Source: Methanofastidiosum sp. | GTDB lineage: Archaea > Methanobacteriota_B > Thermococci > Methanofastidiosales > Methanofastidiosaceae | Assembly: GCA_035362715.1 (NCBI GenBank) | Contig: DAOSDU010000007.1 | Span: 1-64,000, forward strand | Length of the DNA stretch: 64,000 nt | Direction of reading: 5' to 3' | Shown here: positions 8,540 through 17,923 of the stretch, one piece after another | How positions within the stretch are numbered: position 1 is the stretch's first letter | How the letters are laid out: the number at the start of each line of letters is the position of its first letter | Notes under the pieces: generated by a model | The model's database searches: none | Seen by the model: only the letters and a program-made list of their open reading frames with translations | Told to the model about the DNA's origin: nothing | Program-made: the position numbers and the translations under genes

Positions 8540-10006
8540 ATGAAGAAAATTAGTCTATTTTTGATCCTGATATTATTTAATATATCTATAATGAATATTT
8601 TTGCTGATGAGCTAACTTGGAGCTATGAAACAGACGACGATATCGCCTCAGTTGCGGCATCTTCTGATGGAGCCTACATCGTAGTTGGGTCCTACGATAA
8701 TTATTTACATCTTTTAAATAAAAATGGAACTCAATTATGGAAATTTCAGACAGGCAGTAATGTAGAATCAGTTGCAATATCTGCCAACGGGCAGTATATC
8801 GTAGCAGGTTCTTGGGATAAGAGGGTTTATTTATTAAATAAATCAGGGCAGAAGATTTGGGATAAAGTAACATCTGACCAAGTCAATACTGTTAATATAA
8901 CTCCAGATGGAAACTATATAACAGCAATCACAAAGAATTATAGTGTTTTCGTATATGATAAAGCCGGAAGTCAAATTATGGCATATGATTCAAGGAATAG
9001 GCTAGCCACATCTTCAGTTTCTCCCGACGGTTCTTACATAGTTAATGGAACAAACGATAGTAATATTTTCATGCTTTCAAGATCTGGTGACCGTCTATGG
9101 GAATACAAGACGGGAGGTAATGTTCAATCAATTTCTCTTACTCCTGATGCTTCTTCTATCGTTGCAGGAGCATTTGATAGCAAAGTTTATGTTTTTGATA
9201 GAAAAGGTTCTCTACTTTGGTCCAAACCAACCGGAACTGCAACACATTTAGTGTCAATCACTAAAGATGGTTCTAAGATATTTGTTGCTGATCTAAATGA
9301 CAATATTTATTTATTTGACTCTTCTGGCAAACAATTACTCAAAAGAAAGTTAAACGACAAAGCAAATGCTGTAACAATGTCGCCCAATGGAGATTATATT
9401 GCCGTAAGTTCACTTGATAGAGTAATCAGCTTAATAAGTAGTTCTGGAAGTTTGTTGTGGAGTAAGGAGAATGAAAGTGCATTTAATTCATTATTCTTGA
9501 CTACAGATGGAAAATTAGTGGCAGGATCAAAAGATAATAAAGTCTACTTCTATGATTTGAGTTCATTTATTATGCCAGGAACATCGCAAATTCCTAAAGA
9601 ATCGATACCTGTAGAAGGCTCTCAAACACCTGTTTCTGATACTAAACCACCTCTCACAACTAATGACAATCCTCCTTCTGGAACAGTCCCTGATACAACA
9701 TCTACAACTTCTTCTAGTTTTCCATTTATCTACATAGTACCCATAGCAATAGTATTAGTTGTAATAGCGGCAGTAGTATTTATGAAAAAAGGGAAAACAT
9801 CAACTACTCCAATAATAACAAAAGAAGCTCCAATAAAAGACCAAATCAAATGTCCATCATGTGGATCACCTATTGAAAAAGGGATTAAATTCTGTGGCAG
9901 TTGTGGAAACGATATCAAAGAAAAAGTAGATTTAAAATGCCCTAATTGCGGTGCAACAATCGGGAAAGACAGTAGTTTTTGTCCCGAATGCGGTCAAAAA
10001 ATTTAA
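8540..10006 (+). CDS. Membrane-anchored beta-propeller protein with C-terminal double zinc ribbon
   Basis: The 488-residue protein starts with a signal peptide (LILILFNISIMNIFA). About eight 40-residue repeats follow, each with a core like VQSISLTPDASSIVAGAFD then KVYVFDRKGSLLW, so the fold is a WD40/PQQ-type propeller. A Pro/Thr/Ser-rich linker (about 348-390) leads to one membrane helix (FIYIVPIAIVLVVIAAVVF). Behind it are two CXXC...CXXC zinc ribbons (CPSCGSP...CGSCG and CPNCGAT...CPECG). The topology implied is propeller outside and zinc ribbons in the cytoplasm. It could sense or scaffold something at the surface; the function is unknown. It stands alone, with serA convergent. Confidence 0.82.
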   Translation: MKKISLFLILILFNISIMNIFADELTWSYETDDDIASVAASSDGAYIVVGSYDNYLHLLNKNGTQLWKFQTGSNVESVAISANGQYIVAGSWDKRVYLLNKSGQKIWDKVTSDQVNTVNITPDGNYITAITKNYSVFVYDKAGSQIMAYDSRNRLATSSVSPDGSYIVNGTNDSNIFMLSRSGDRLWEYKTGGNVQSISLTPDASSIVAGAFDSKVYVFDRKGSLLWSKPTGTATHLVSITKDGSKIFVADLNDNIYLFDSSGKQLLKRKLNDKANAVTMSPNGDYIAVSSLDRVISLISSSGSLLWSKENESAFNSLFLTTDGKLVAGSKDNKVYFYDLSSFIMPGTSQIPKESIPVEGSQTPVSDTKPPLTTNDNPPSGTVPDTTSTTSSSFPFIYIVPIAIVLVVIAAVVFMKKGKTSTTPIITKEAPIKDQIKCPSCGSPIEKGIKFCGSCGNDIKEKVDLKCPNCGATIGKDSSFCPECGQKI

Positions 10007-10019
10007 AATATATATTTTA

Positions 10020-10931
10020 TTATTTACATTTTAATGCTTTAATGACCTCTTCAGCAATCATAATCCCTGCCCTTTTCTGGGCTTCATGGGTTGATGCTCC
10101 TATGTGCTGAGTCAGAACTACGTTATCAAACTCTAGAAGCTTGCTATTCATCGGCGGCTCTTCTTCGAACACATCAAGACCAGCACCTAGTATCTTCCCA
10201 GACGACAATGCTTTGCAAAGCGCATCTTCATCAATTATCCCTCCTCGGGAGGTATTGATTATGATCGCATTATTTTTCATTTTTTCAAATTCTTTGTCTG
10301 AAATCATATGCTTTGTGGAATCAATCAATGGTACGTGTAGTGTAATAACGTCACTTCTTTCAATTAGTTTTTCAAGAGTAACAGGTTCAGCTTCACCACT
10401 TTTTATCTGCTCATCTGTTAGTAAAGGATCATAGGCAATTAGACTCATACCACATGCTTTTGCCATTCTGCCGATATTTCTTCCGATTCTTCCAAATCCA
10501 ACAATTCCCAAAGTTTTACCATTGAGTTCGTGGCCCATAAGGGATTTTTTTTCCCATCTATTTTCTCTTGTTAATCTATCTGCTCTTGCAATATTTCTAG
10601 AAACAGATAGCATCAATCCAAAAGCAAGTTCGGCTACAGAATCAGAGCTTGCCTGTGGTGAGTTTACAACTTTTACTCCTAGTCCTTGGCAGCAATTGAC
10701 ATCTACATTGTCAAGTCCGACACCGGCTCTAGCCACAACCTTCAGATTTTTACCCTTTTTTATTATGTCTTCAGTTATATTGGGTTTACTTCTAACAATT
10801 ACTCCATCATAGTTTTCTATAATAGATAAAATCTCTTCTTTAGAAATACCCTTTTTTACATCAACTTCAAACTCTTTTTTGAGTTTTGATATACCTTCTT
10901 CTGCAATGTCTGATGCAACAAGAATCTTCAT
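10020..10931 (-). CDS. serA: D-3-phosphoglycerate dehydrogenase, short form
   Basis: The 303-residue protein is an NAD-dependent D-2-hydroxyacid dehydrogenase that oxidises 3-phosphoglycerate in the first step of serine synthesis. Visible motifs are GVGLDNVDV, the nucleotide-binding GIVGFGRIGRNIG, the substrate Arg in NTSRGGIIDE, Glu in DVFEEEPP and the catalytic His in QHIGASTHEAQ. It lacks the C-terminal ASB and ACT domains of the roughly 525-residue archaeal form, so it is probably not inhibited by serine through an ACT domain. Other D-2-hydroxyacid dehydrogenases share the fold, but the VGLDNVD and QHIGASTHEAQ motifs favour SerA. Confidence 0.88.
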   Translation of the reverse strand: MKILVASDIAEEGISKLKKEFEVDVKKGISKEEILSIIENYDGVIVRSKPNITEDIIKKGKNLKVVARAGVGLDNVDVNCCQGLGVKVVNSPQASSDSVAELAFGLMLSVSRNIARADRLTRENRWEKKSLMGHELNGKTLGIVGFGRIGRNIGRMAKACGMSLIAYDPLLTDEQIKSGEAEPVTLEKLIERSDVITLHVPLIDSTKHMISDKEFEKMKNNAIIINTSRGGIIDEDALCKALSSGKILGAGLDVFEEEPPMNSKLLEFDNVVLTQHIGASTHEAQKRAGIMIAEEVIKALKCK

Positions 10932-10990
10932 ATTATCACTAAAAATGGTCTATAAAAATATTTAAATATCTTTGTATGGGCTTAATCAAT

Positions 10991-11149
10991 ATGATAGACA
11001 AAAAGCTTCTTGATATTTTAGCATGCCCAGTTTGTAAAGGTGATATATTCGAGGATAAAGAAGAACTCGTATGTGTAAAATGCAAAAGGAGATACCCAGT
11101 TAAGGAAGGTATTCCTATAATGCTTGAAGAAGAAGCAAGAATTGAGTGA
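10991..11149 (+). CDS. Trm112/YcaR-like small zinc-binding protein
   Basis: The 52-residue protein starts MIDKKLLDILACPVCKG, has a second pair of cysteines in CVKCKRRYPV and ends with GIPIMLEEEARIE. This is the Trm112p/UPF0434 pattern: a zinc-ribbon core with the closing motif (Y-P-x-x-x-G-I-P). Archaeal Trm112 is a small activator subunit of several tRNA, rRNA and protein methyltransferases. The coding sequence ends just before the MFS transporter start at 11154. Its TATA-like element lies in AAATATTTAAATATC upstream, in the region shared with divergent serA. Confidence 0.82.
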   Translation: MIDKKLLDILACPVCKGDIFEDKEELVCVKCKRRYPVKEGIPIMLEEEARIE

Positions 11150-11153
11150 ATTA

Positions 11154-12305
11154 ATGAACAATAGACAAAAAATAATTATTTATTCTTTGATAGGATTCTG
11201 CATAAATATTTCTTATATCAGCGGTAATTTATTTATTTCAAATTATTCCCAAGTATTGGGAGCATCCAAATCGTTTATTGGATTGATTAATGCCATCTTA
11301 CCTTTCTTTTCAATATTGACGGCACCACTATTTGCTAGAAAAGCTGCAAAACTTAGAAGAAAACTTCCAATAATTAAAACAGGACTTATAATAGGGGCTT
11401 TTTTTTCAATATTGCTCTTCTTTTCTTATGATAAAATTCTCATCTTTATTTTTAGAATGGGGATGGGAGTATCTTTTGGCGCTACAATGGGATTGACTAA
11501 TTCTCTAGCCACTGAAATAGATACTGAAAAAAGAGGAAAATATTTTGGGATTTACAGCGCTTCATGTTCTTTTGGATGGGCAGTTGGTTCGCTTCTTGTC
11601 GGCATAGTAATTTCTCAAAAATATAACAATGCTTTTCTTATCCCTATTATATTTCTTACAATTGGTTTTGTTACTACACTTTTCGCTAAAGAGAAGTACA
11701 CTGCTTCCGACTATTTTGGAATAGATTTCCAAACATTCAAAAAATTCCTTCCCTTTTATAGAACTTTATTTCTAAGGCATTCAGTGGCAACAACATTGTG
11801 GGCATTCTTGCCTCTTTATCTTGAGTTTACCTTAGGGTTTGACAGGTTAATAATATCCTCTATTTTTTTCATAAATAATTCTTTGCAAGTTTTAACTATG
11901 TCTTTAGTTGGGCATTTGTCAGATAGGATAAAGAAGACATACCTTGTATTTGCAGGATTAATTGGCTCATTTTTGTTCATACTCACTTTTACAATAATTA
12001 AGAATCCAATTGAATTCATGTTGCTCCAGATATTAGTTGCATTCTCTTGGGCATTAGTATATCTGGGAACTTCTTCTCTTGTCACATCCTATTCGACTTG
12101 GAATGAAAGAGGTGAGGCGATATCTGGACTTTCTATGACGTTAAATCTATCTAGTATAGTCGGACCTTTACTTGGAGGAATAATATATGGATTGTCAGAC
12201 TTTGTTACTATGTTGTATCTGATGCTACCCTTATGTTTATTAGCAATTATATCTTCTATTTTCCTAAAAGAAAAGGAAGAGATTTCCCACAATATTTATA
12301 AATAA
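11154..12305 (+). CDS. MFS transporter
   Basis: The protein has about 383 residues and roughly 12 hydrophobic segments, with the pattern of the major facilitator superfamily: a cytoplasmic basic loop RKAAKLRRKLP after helix 2-3, GHLSDRIKK after helix 7-8, and a weak central loop. The substrate cannot be told from sequence. A TTG at 11124 extends the frame but overlaps the upstream Trm112-like gene, and the ATG at 11154 directly after that gene's stop gives a normal MFS N-terminus. The next gene follows 18 bases after the stop. Confidence 0.85.
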   Translation: MNNRQKIIIYSLIGFCINISYISGNLFISNYSQVLGASKSFIGLINAILPFFSILTAPLFARKAAKLRRKLPIIKTGLIIGAFFSILLFFSYDKILIFIFRMGMGVSFGATMGLTNSLATEIDTEKRGKYFGIYSASCSFGWAVGSLLVGIVISQKYNNAFLIPIIFLTIGFVTTLFAKEKYTASDYFGIDFQTFKKFLPFYRTLFLRHSVATTLWAFLPLYLEFTLGFDRLIISSIFFINNSLQVLTMSLVGHLSDRIKKTYLVFAGLIGSFLFILTFTIIKNPIEFMLLQILVAFSWALVYLGTSSLVTSYSTWNERGEAISGLSMTLNLSSIVGPLLGGIIYGLSDFVTMLYLMLPLCLLAIISSIFLKEKEEISHNIYK

Positions 12306-12323
12306 ATTTTTTATTTATTTTTT

Positions 12324-12920
12324 ATGGCAAAAAAGAAAAGTAAGAAAGGCCTGAAAGTATCTAAAAGAACACTAAGCGTTGTTTTGTTGTTGACCATCAT
12401 AGGGGTGTCAATGGCCTCTCTTTATTATGTTAATTATTTAGGGAATCATGCATTTGATGTAAAAGGAACGCCCACAACTATTCTCTATAGTACAGAAAAT
12501 GACCAATCAATCAAAGTAGTCTCATACGTTCAAGGGGACCCTCTTATTGTAATGCGAAGAATGTTCACTGAAGACGAAGTCAAAAGTGTTTATTTGCTCT
12601 TCAAGGCAATGCCGGGTTCAGCACCTGAAAATTCTTATCTTGTTAGAGGTGTCGCTTCAATAAGTGAAGGAGTGGGTAGGACCAAAGGGCCGATAATCCT
12701 CGCCAGAGAATTGACTCCATGGCATAAATATATGATGGGTGTTAAACTGATTGGTTCAAAGACAAAACCATTAGTATATATGAAAACTCCGAATTTGGGT
12801 GGCACTGAAAATAAAATCGTCATATTAAATGAAGGAGTTGTAATTATCGAGAACAGTACTTTTGAGGACACTATGCTACTATCTGACTTCCTTAGGACAG
12901 TAATCATTGGCATCTTTTAG
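12324..12920 (+). CDS. Single-pass membrane protein of unknown function
   Basis: The 198-residue protein begins with a lysine-rich segment (MAKKKSKKGLKVSKR), then one membrane helix (TLSVVLLLTIIGVSMASLYYV), then a soluble domain that should lie outside the cell. I do not recognise the domain. It has no cysteines that would suggest metal or disulfide chemistry. It is the first gene of a run of three (12324-15244) separated by 8 and 0 bases, ending in a Wzy-like protein, so a role in surface glycan or envelope assembly is plausible by context only. Confidence 0.7.
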   Translation: MAKKKSKKGLKVSKRTLSVVLLLTIIGVSMASLYYVNYLGNHAFDVKGTPTTILYSTENDQSIKVVSYVQGDPLIVMRRMFTEDEVKSVYLLFKAMPGSAPENSYLVRGVASISEGVGRTKGPIILARELTPWHKYMMGVKLIGSKTKPLVYMKTPNLGGTENKIVILNEGVVIIENSTFEDTMLLSDFLRTVIIGIF

Positions 12921-12928
12921 GAGTTTAA

Positions 12929-13738
12929 ATGAAAAGATTAAATCTCTTTGATTTGGCAATAATTGTTTTAGTGGTGGCTTCATTAATTTCATTCTCCACC
13001 AAGTATTTTGAAAAAGAGCCAATTGATGAATATTCCTATACTGGCTCACAAATATACAGTGCTGTTCGATTTTTTGATTTGTCTGATGGGAAGGGATTTA
13101 GGTATCTTGTTAAAGTTGATGGTTCCTATATAAGCGATTATTCCCCTTTTAACGAAGAGGGTGTAGTTGTTGGAACATCACAAGGTACTTTCTTATTGAA
13201 ACTAATAGACGGCAGGATTTTAACTGTTGGGGGGCGAACTTCATTCAAAGAAGACATAGCTTCACACAACATTAAAGTCACAATGCTAAATGGATCTACA
13301 GTCCATTATATGCAAAAAGCATTTTTTGTCAATGATCTAATCGAAGCAAAAAACAAGATAAATAATACTTCAAAATTTTTAGATAATTATAATATAATTG
13401 ATACAACAATTTCTGGGGATATTGTAATTGATGGCAAATTCCCTAATGATATTACATTTGATAAAGAATTATCCGATAAAATAGCAAAAGAGATTTTCTA
13501 CTTAAAAGATGTAAAAGTAAAGTCATCTGAAAATGGAATTACTTTGAGTGTTATTGGTATAGGAACAAATGATTTTGAAATATTGCAATCTGTTCTTTCC
13601 CCATATGGCCCAACAAAATATTATTTTCCTGATTTTAGAACATTCGTGCTTACAGATAATATCCCAAATTCCGACATATCTATCATTCAAGCTAGCACTG
13701 TAGAAGGGATAATTGGGGATATTCATGTGAGGATTTAG
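12929..13738 (+). CDS. Single-pass membrane protein of unknown function (DUF4330-like N-terminus)
   Basis: The 269-residue protein has an N-terminal helix in LFDLAIIVLVVASLISF and an outside domain rich in beta strands. The start resembles DUF4330 proteins, which also begin with a short basic segment, then a D-[LI] membrane helix; the match is weak. The region 130-230 has repeated valine/isoleucine strand patterns. It starts 8 bases after its upstream neighbour and its stop directly abuts the next start, so the three genes are almost certainly one transcript. Function unknown. Confidence 0.65.
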   Translation: MKRLNLFDLAIIVLVVASLISFSTKYFEKEPIDEYSYTGSQIYSAVRFFDLSDGKGFRYLVKVDGSYISDYSPFNEEGVVVGTSQGTFLLKLIDGRILTVGGRTSFKEDIASHNIKVTMLNGSTVHYMQKAFFVNDLIEAKNKINNTSKFLDNYNIIDTTISGDIVIDGKFPNDITFDKELSDKIAKEIFYLKDVKVKSSENGITLSVIGIGTNDFEILQSVLSPYGPTKYYFPDFRTFVLTDNIPNSDISIIQASTVEGIIGDIHVRI

Positions 13739-15244
13739 ATGAAGTACTTAAATGGTATTTTTTCTTTCTTAGAAAAAGAATTTTCAAATAGTTTAGTTAA
13801 TAAGTCCTCTTTGAAATTCTTTAGGGCTATCCAAAAATTTCCGTCTTTTCCTTTTGAGATAGATAAATTCGATGATTATCTTAAAAACTCGATATTTTTG
13901 AAATTTTCACCATTAATTGTTATAGTGTCAATATTATTATTCTTTAGCTTTTCCGATCATCCCCTCTCGCCAATTGGAACCTTAGTTGTCATCTTGGGAA
14001 CAGTTTCATTTTACATTGGCTCTTTAGTCAAAATACCAAATATCCGAAAAATCAACAAAAAATATTTTTTTCCTCTTTTGATCATTTTCTTAATATTATT
14101 CTTGCTCAGCATGATAAAAATCGAATCTTTTGGATTTTATGTAAAACTGAGCCTTATACCGCTTCTCCTTATAGGAATCACTGAAAGAGAAAATAAAGAT
14201 TTTTTTGTATCTCTTTTGATGGTAAGTATAGTCATATTACTAAAAGGATTCTGGGCCTTATCGTTTCCTTTTATTTTTTTCAGCTTAATCTATCTGGTTG
14301 TGACTTATCGGGGTGGATTAATAAAATACTTGGAGGACAATACATATAATTTAATATTTATTCTTTTATCGCTGGGCCTAATTTTTTACTTTCTCGATTT
14401 GATTATAGCTGGTGACATACCCTTATTTAATGTTCAAGTAAGAAACTCTTTAGACCCTTTCTTTACAATGATATCCCATCTTTTCCCGATGGGATCAATT
14501 CTTTTAATCTCATATGTTGGTCTTACAAAGAAATATTCATACAAAAAAGCCAGATTCATCTCTATTTTTTTTACATTCCTCTCGCTTTTCTTAATGGCCT
14601 TGTTAGGCTACAGAACTCAAGTTATTTTTATTTTGTTGGGGGCATTAATCTGTGGTTCAATGGTTGGCATATGGAAAAAATCTGAACTAATTATAATTGG
14701 TACAGGGTCTGTGATTTCATTATTGACTTTAACAATGGTGCGTGATATCCTGCTAGGAGTCAATCTTTCTCTTTTTGAATCGCTTAGAACAAGGATAAGC
14801 CTTACTACCGATGTTATGGATATACTAGCCAACATGGGAGGGGGATTCGGATTGACAAACGGAGCAATTCATATTGCAACTCACCCTTATCTTGCTAGAT
14901 TAATGCCTGGTATAGCATACTCGCCAAGAAGGATGATAGCAGTACTTGTTGGAGAGAGATCAGTTTCTATAACTTCAACAATATTTGGGCCTTTAGCTAT
15001 TGACTTTGGCCTAATTGGAGTTATAATTGGAATGGCCTTTTTAGGATTTTTCTTATCAAATCTTTATAAATCTGCAGAACGCGAAAAAGGAGAAAGGAAG
15101 ATAATATTGGTAGGGCTTTACAGTATGGTATTAAGTTACACCATAATAGGTATTGAAACAGGCATACTTGACCTAGAAGTTATGCTCCTATTTATAATTT
15201 CATTATCTTATCTTCTTTTTATAATTAATAGAAAAATTATTTAA
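13739..15244 (+). CDS. Polytopic membrane protein, putative Wzy/O-antigen polymerase-like
   Basis: The 501-residue protein has about 12 predicted membrane helices after a roughly 50-residue cytoplasmic N-terminus. The central LGYRTQVIFILLG sequence recalls the GYRT motif of the archaeal putative O-antigen polymerase family (PF01901-like) and related oligosaccharide-repeat polymerases. A long outside loop (about 370-410) contains GGGFGLTNGAIH and RLMPGIAYSPRR, where such enzymes carry catalytic arginines. It probably links glycan repeat units on the outer face of the membrane. No glycosyltransferase genes lie next to it, which weakens the call. It is the last gene of a three-gene unit. Confidence 0.55.
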   Translation: MKYLNGIFSFLEKEFSNSLVNKSSLKFFRAIQKFPSFPFEIDKFDDYLKNSIFLKFSPLIVIVSILLFFSFSDHPLSPIGTLVVILGTVSFYIGSLVKIPNIRKINKKYFFPLLIIFLILFLLSMIKIESFGFYVKLSLIPLLLIGITERENKDFFVSLLMVSIVILLKGFWALSFPFIFFSLIYLVVTYRGGLIKYLEDNTYNLIFILLSLGLIFYFLDLIIAGDIPLFNVQVRNSLDPFFTMISHLFPMGSILLISYVGLTKKYSYKKARFISIFFTFLSLFLMALLGYRTQVIFILLGALICGSMVGIWKKSELIIIGTGSVISLLTLTMVRDILLGVNLSLFESLRTRISLTTDVMDILANMGGGFGLTNGAIHIATHPYLARLMPGIAYSPRRMIAVLVGERSVSITSTIFGPLAIDFGLIGVIIGMAFLGFFLSNLYKSAEREKGERKIILVGLYSMVLSYTIIGIETGILDLEVMLLFIISLSYLLFIINRKII

Positions 15245-15301
15245 TAAAAAATTTCCGAAAGATTTAAATATTTTAAAGAATTTATTAAAATAGTGATAAT
15301 A

Positions 15302-15772
15302 ATGAAAATGAACAAAAAAGGAATTAAAATTCTAAGATCTCTTCTTGCAATCAAAGGATTTCCCCAGAAGAACAAGATTGCTGAAGAAACGGGACTATCA
15401 ATACAGACAGTAACACCTTTCATTAACAAAATGATAGACGATGGCGTGGTAAAAGGATTCACAGCCATAATAGAACCCGACAAATTAGGATACCACCAGG
15501 TTCATTTTCTCTTGAATATACAAAAAGGCATAAATGATGAAGCTATTAATTTCCTAAAGAATATGGACAGAGTTCTATATGTAACTTCCGGATTTGGAAA
15601 TTCAGACTGCCAGTTAGTTGTGGCAATACCTGCGGACAGAACAGATTTAATCCCAAGTTACATGGAGTCTATGAGGCAGTCTGGAATATTCAAGAGTGAA
15701 ATGAGTATTCATGTAGTTACAAAGAGCCATTTCCCGTTACCAGATTTCCTTAGAAATGAAGACTTAGAATAA
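15302..15772 (+). CDS. Lrp/AsnC-family transcriptional regulator
   Basis: The protein has about 156 residues. An N-terminal winged helix-turn-helix (KIAEETGLSIQTVTPFINKMIDDGVV) is followed by an Lrp/AsnC effector (RAM) domain from about residue 65 (YHQVHFLLNIQ, GNSDCQLVVAIP). It probably binds DNA as a dimer or octamer with an amino-acid-type ligand. The first in-frame start is GTG at 15293, but the ATG at 15302 is as likely. Its stop overlaps the next start by one base (TAATG), so it is cotranscribed with the FG-GAP protein. The target is unknown. Confidence 0.85.
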   Translation: MKMNKKGIKILRSLLAIKGFPQKNKIAEETGLSIQTVTPFINKMIDDGVVKGFTAIIEPDKLGYHQVHFLLNIQKGINDEAINFLKNMDRVLYVTSGFGNSDCQLVVAIPADRTDLIPSYMESMRQSGIFKSEMSIHVVTKSHFPLPDFLRNEDLE

Positions 15773-17481
15773 TGGTGCAAAAAATGCAAAAAAGTTTGGT
15801 TTTAATTTTAACATTAATTTTAATTTTTGCCAACTTCAGTCAAACTACTTCTGAAGACTTAATTAAATGGCGCCATCATACTACTGATGAAGTCAAAGGA
15901 GTCGCTTTAGGGGATGTCGATGGCGATGGCAGATTTGATGTTGTTCTAGGGGGCGGAGATTATATCTATGCCCTTGATGTCTTCGGCCAAGAAATATGGA
16001 AAAGGAAAACAATTAATTTTGTGAATAGCGTTTCTGCAGGAGACCTAGATGGTGATGGAAGAAGTGATGTGGCGGTTGGCCTTATTAATAATGGCATAGA
16101 AGTTTTTAACTCGGATGGAGAAAAGCTTTGGGAATATTGGATGCGCACCCCCATTCAAAAGATAATTATCAAAGATATCGATTCAGACGGATATGGCGAG
16201 ATAATTGCTATATCTCATAATAGAACATTTATTGATAACGCTTGGGTGATAATTAATCACGATGGATGTGTCCGATTCCAAAGTAAAGATTTATTTTTCC
16301 CAGATTTTGAATTAAAAGGCTATTATAGCGGAACTTCAAAAAAATGGGAAGCTGACAACGAACTTAGATTTCTTATTGCAGAGGATATTAACGGAGACGG
16401 CTATACCGAATTCATTTCATCTACACGATTAAATGATATAATAGTTTTTGATTATAATAGGAACCCTTTGTGGGGATACCATTTTGATTATACTATAACT
16501 TCTTTGTCTGTGGGTGATGTGGAGCGAGACGGATTTAAAGAAATATTACTAGGGGTTAATAAAAAACTCATTATCCTGACAAAAGATGGATTTAATTTGA
16601 AAGAATATTCTTTTGACAGCGATATCAAAGCTGCAACTGCATTTAAAGATGAATTCAATACTTCATTTGTTATAGTGGGTAAAGATAATACGCTTTATGC
16701 ATATGATTGGGGTAAAGAAATATTTAATCATAAATTTGATGAGAATATTCACTTAATCTACTATGATAATCTTGATTATAAAAATGAAGTAGAAATCATA
16801 ACAGGAACTAATGACGGGGTATACGTATTAAGTACTAAAGGAAAGAGACTTTTTACATATAGGACTCACTCGCCTGTAATTGAAGTATTTACTATAAATC
16901 TTAATTATAAAGGTGAGAAGGAATTAATTATAGCTTCAACCGATATAGATGCAATTACTTATCAAGAATTAAAAGAAATTCAGATTCCAGACTCTCAATC
17001 AAATCAACAACAAATAGAAGAGACTATACGAAAGGCAAATGCTGTTTTTAATACGGGGAAAGCACTGTATGATGTTGGAGAGTACCAGGCAGCAATTAAT
17101 AGGTTTAACGAAGCAAGAACTATATACCAATCTGTATCCTATAGCGAAGGAGTAAATAATTCTGGAACTTTCATTTCAAATGCCACCTTACATATCCAAG
17201 CCAAATCATTAGAGGATCAAGCTCTTTCTCTAAGAAATGAAAAGAAATATGAAGAAGCCAAGTCAACCTATAAGGCCGCAAAGGATCTTTATTCAGTAAC
17301 TAACGACACAGTTAAAACTCAAGAGATGGATCAAAAAATAGCTGAAATTGACGATTTAATTACTGCTGAATCTTTTTCTAGATTTGTAATGACTTTTGCT
17401 ATTATAGTGGTCATAGTAGCAGCAATAGGGATAATATTCTTCTTCCTCAGAAAAAGAAAAAAATCTAAACAAGGTGCTTAA
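15772..17481 (+). CDS. Membrane-anchored FG-GAP beta-propeller protein with TPR region
   Basis: The 569-residue protein has a signal peptide (SLVLILTLILIFANFSQTTSE). An integrin-like FG-GAP/VCBS propeller covers about residues 30-390, with calcium-type loops DVDGDGRFD, DLDGDGRSD, DIDSDGYGE and DINGDGYTE. A TPR-like helical region follows (AVFNTGKALYDVGEYQAAIN and EEAKSTYKAAKDLYSV), then a C-terminal membrane helix and a basic tail. It should sit outside the cell, anchored at its C-terminus, and may bind a surface ligand or matrix. It is coupled to the upstream Lrp gene and directly abuts a small TPR gene. Confidence 0.8.
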   Translation: MVQKMQKSLVLILTLILIFANFSQTTSEDLIKWRHHTTDEVKGVALGDVDGDGRFDVVLGGGDYIYALDVFGQEIWKRKTINFVNSVSAGDLDGDGRSDVAVGLINNGIEVFNSDGEKLWEYWMRTPIQKIIIKDIDSDGYGEIIAISHNRTFIDNAWVIINHDGCVRFQSKDLFFPDFELKGYYSGTSKKWEADNELRFLIAEDINGDGYTEFISSTRLNDIIVFDYNRNPLWGYHFDYTITSLSVGDVERDGFKEILLGVNKKLIILTKDGFNLKEYSFDSDIKAATAFKDEFNTSFVIVGKDNTLYAYDWGKEIFNHKFDENIHLIYYDNLDYKNEVEIITGTNDGVYVLSTKGKRLFTYRTHSPVIEVFTINLNYKGEKELIIASTDIDAITYQELKEIQIPDSQSNQQQIEETIRKANAVFNTGKALYDVGEYQAAINRFNEARTIYQSVSYSEGVNNSGTFISNATLHIQAKSLEDQALSLRNEKKYEEAKSTYKAAKDLYSVTNDTVKTQEMDQKIAEIDDLITAESFSRFVMTFAIIVVIVAAIGIIFFFLRKRKKSKQGA

Positions 17482-17835
17482 TTGTTAAGAGACGAGATTA
17501 AGAAAAGGGTAGAAAAACTTGAAAAAATAGCCATTAATTTTGAGAATGAGGGTTACTATCAAGATGCTGCGGACAGCTATGCCGAAGCTGCAAATTTTAT
17601 AGTTGAAGAAAAAGATTTCTTCTGGGGGGCTGAGGACTTTAAAAAAGCTGCTGAGCTTTATTGGGATTCTGGAGACACTGAGCGAGCTGAAACTCTTTTT
17701 AATACCGCCATAAATTATTATCTTTTGGATGCAGAATACTATCTAAAACGAGATGGATACTTTTGGGCTGTAAGAGATTATAAATTGGCAGTACAATGCT
17801 ATGAAAAGTGGCTTTCAATGGTCGGGAGAATTTAG
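17482..17835 (+). CDS. Small TPR-like cytoplasmic protein
   Basis: The 117-residue helical protein has three units resembling tetratricopeptide repeats (GYYQDAADSYAEAANFI, WGAEDFKKAAELYWDSGD, YFWAVRDYKLAVQCYEKWL). There is no signal peptide or membrane helix, so it probably acts in the cytoplasm as a protein-binding adaptor. The start codon is TTG directly after the stop of the FG-GAP/TPR protein, so the two are cotranscribed and may interact. Function unknown. The gene is convergent with the tRNA pair 10 bases beyond its stop. Confidence 0.72.
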   Translation: MLRDEIKKRVEKLEKIAINFENEGYYQDAADSYAEAANFIVEEKDFFWGAEDFKKAAELYWDSGDTERAETLFNTAINYYLLDAEYYLKRDGYFWAVRDYKLAVQCYEKWLSMVGRI

Positions 17836-17844
17836 AACAAGTTG

Positions 17845-17918
<74 letters not shown>

Positions 17919-17923
17919 AAAAG

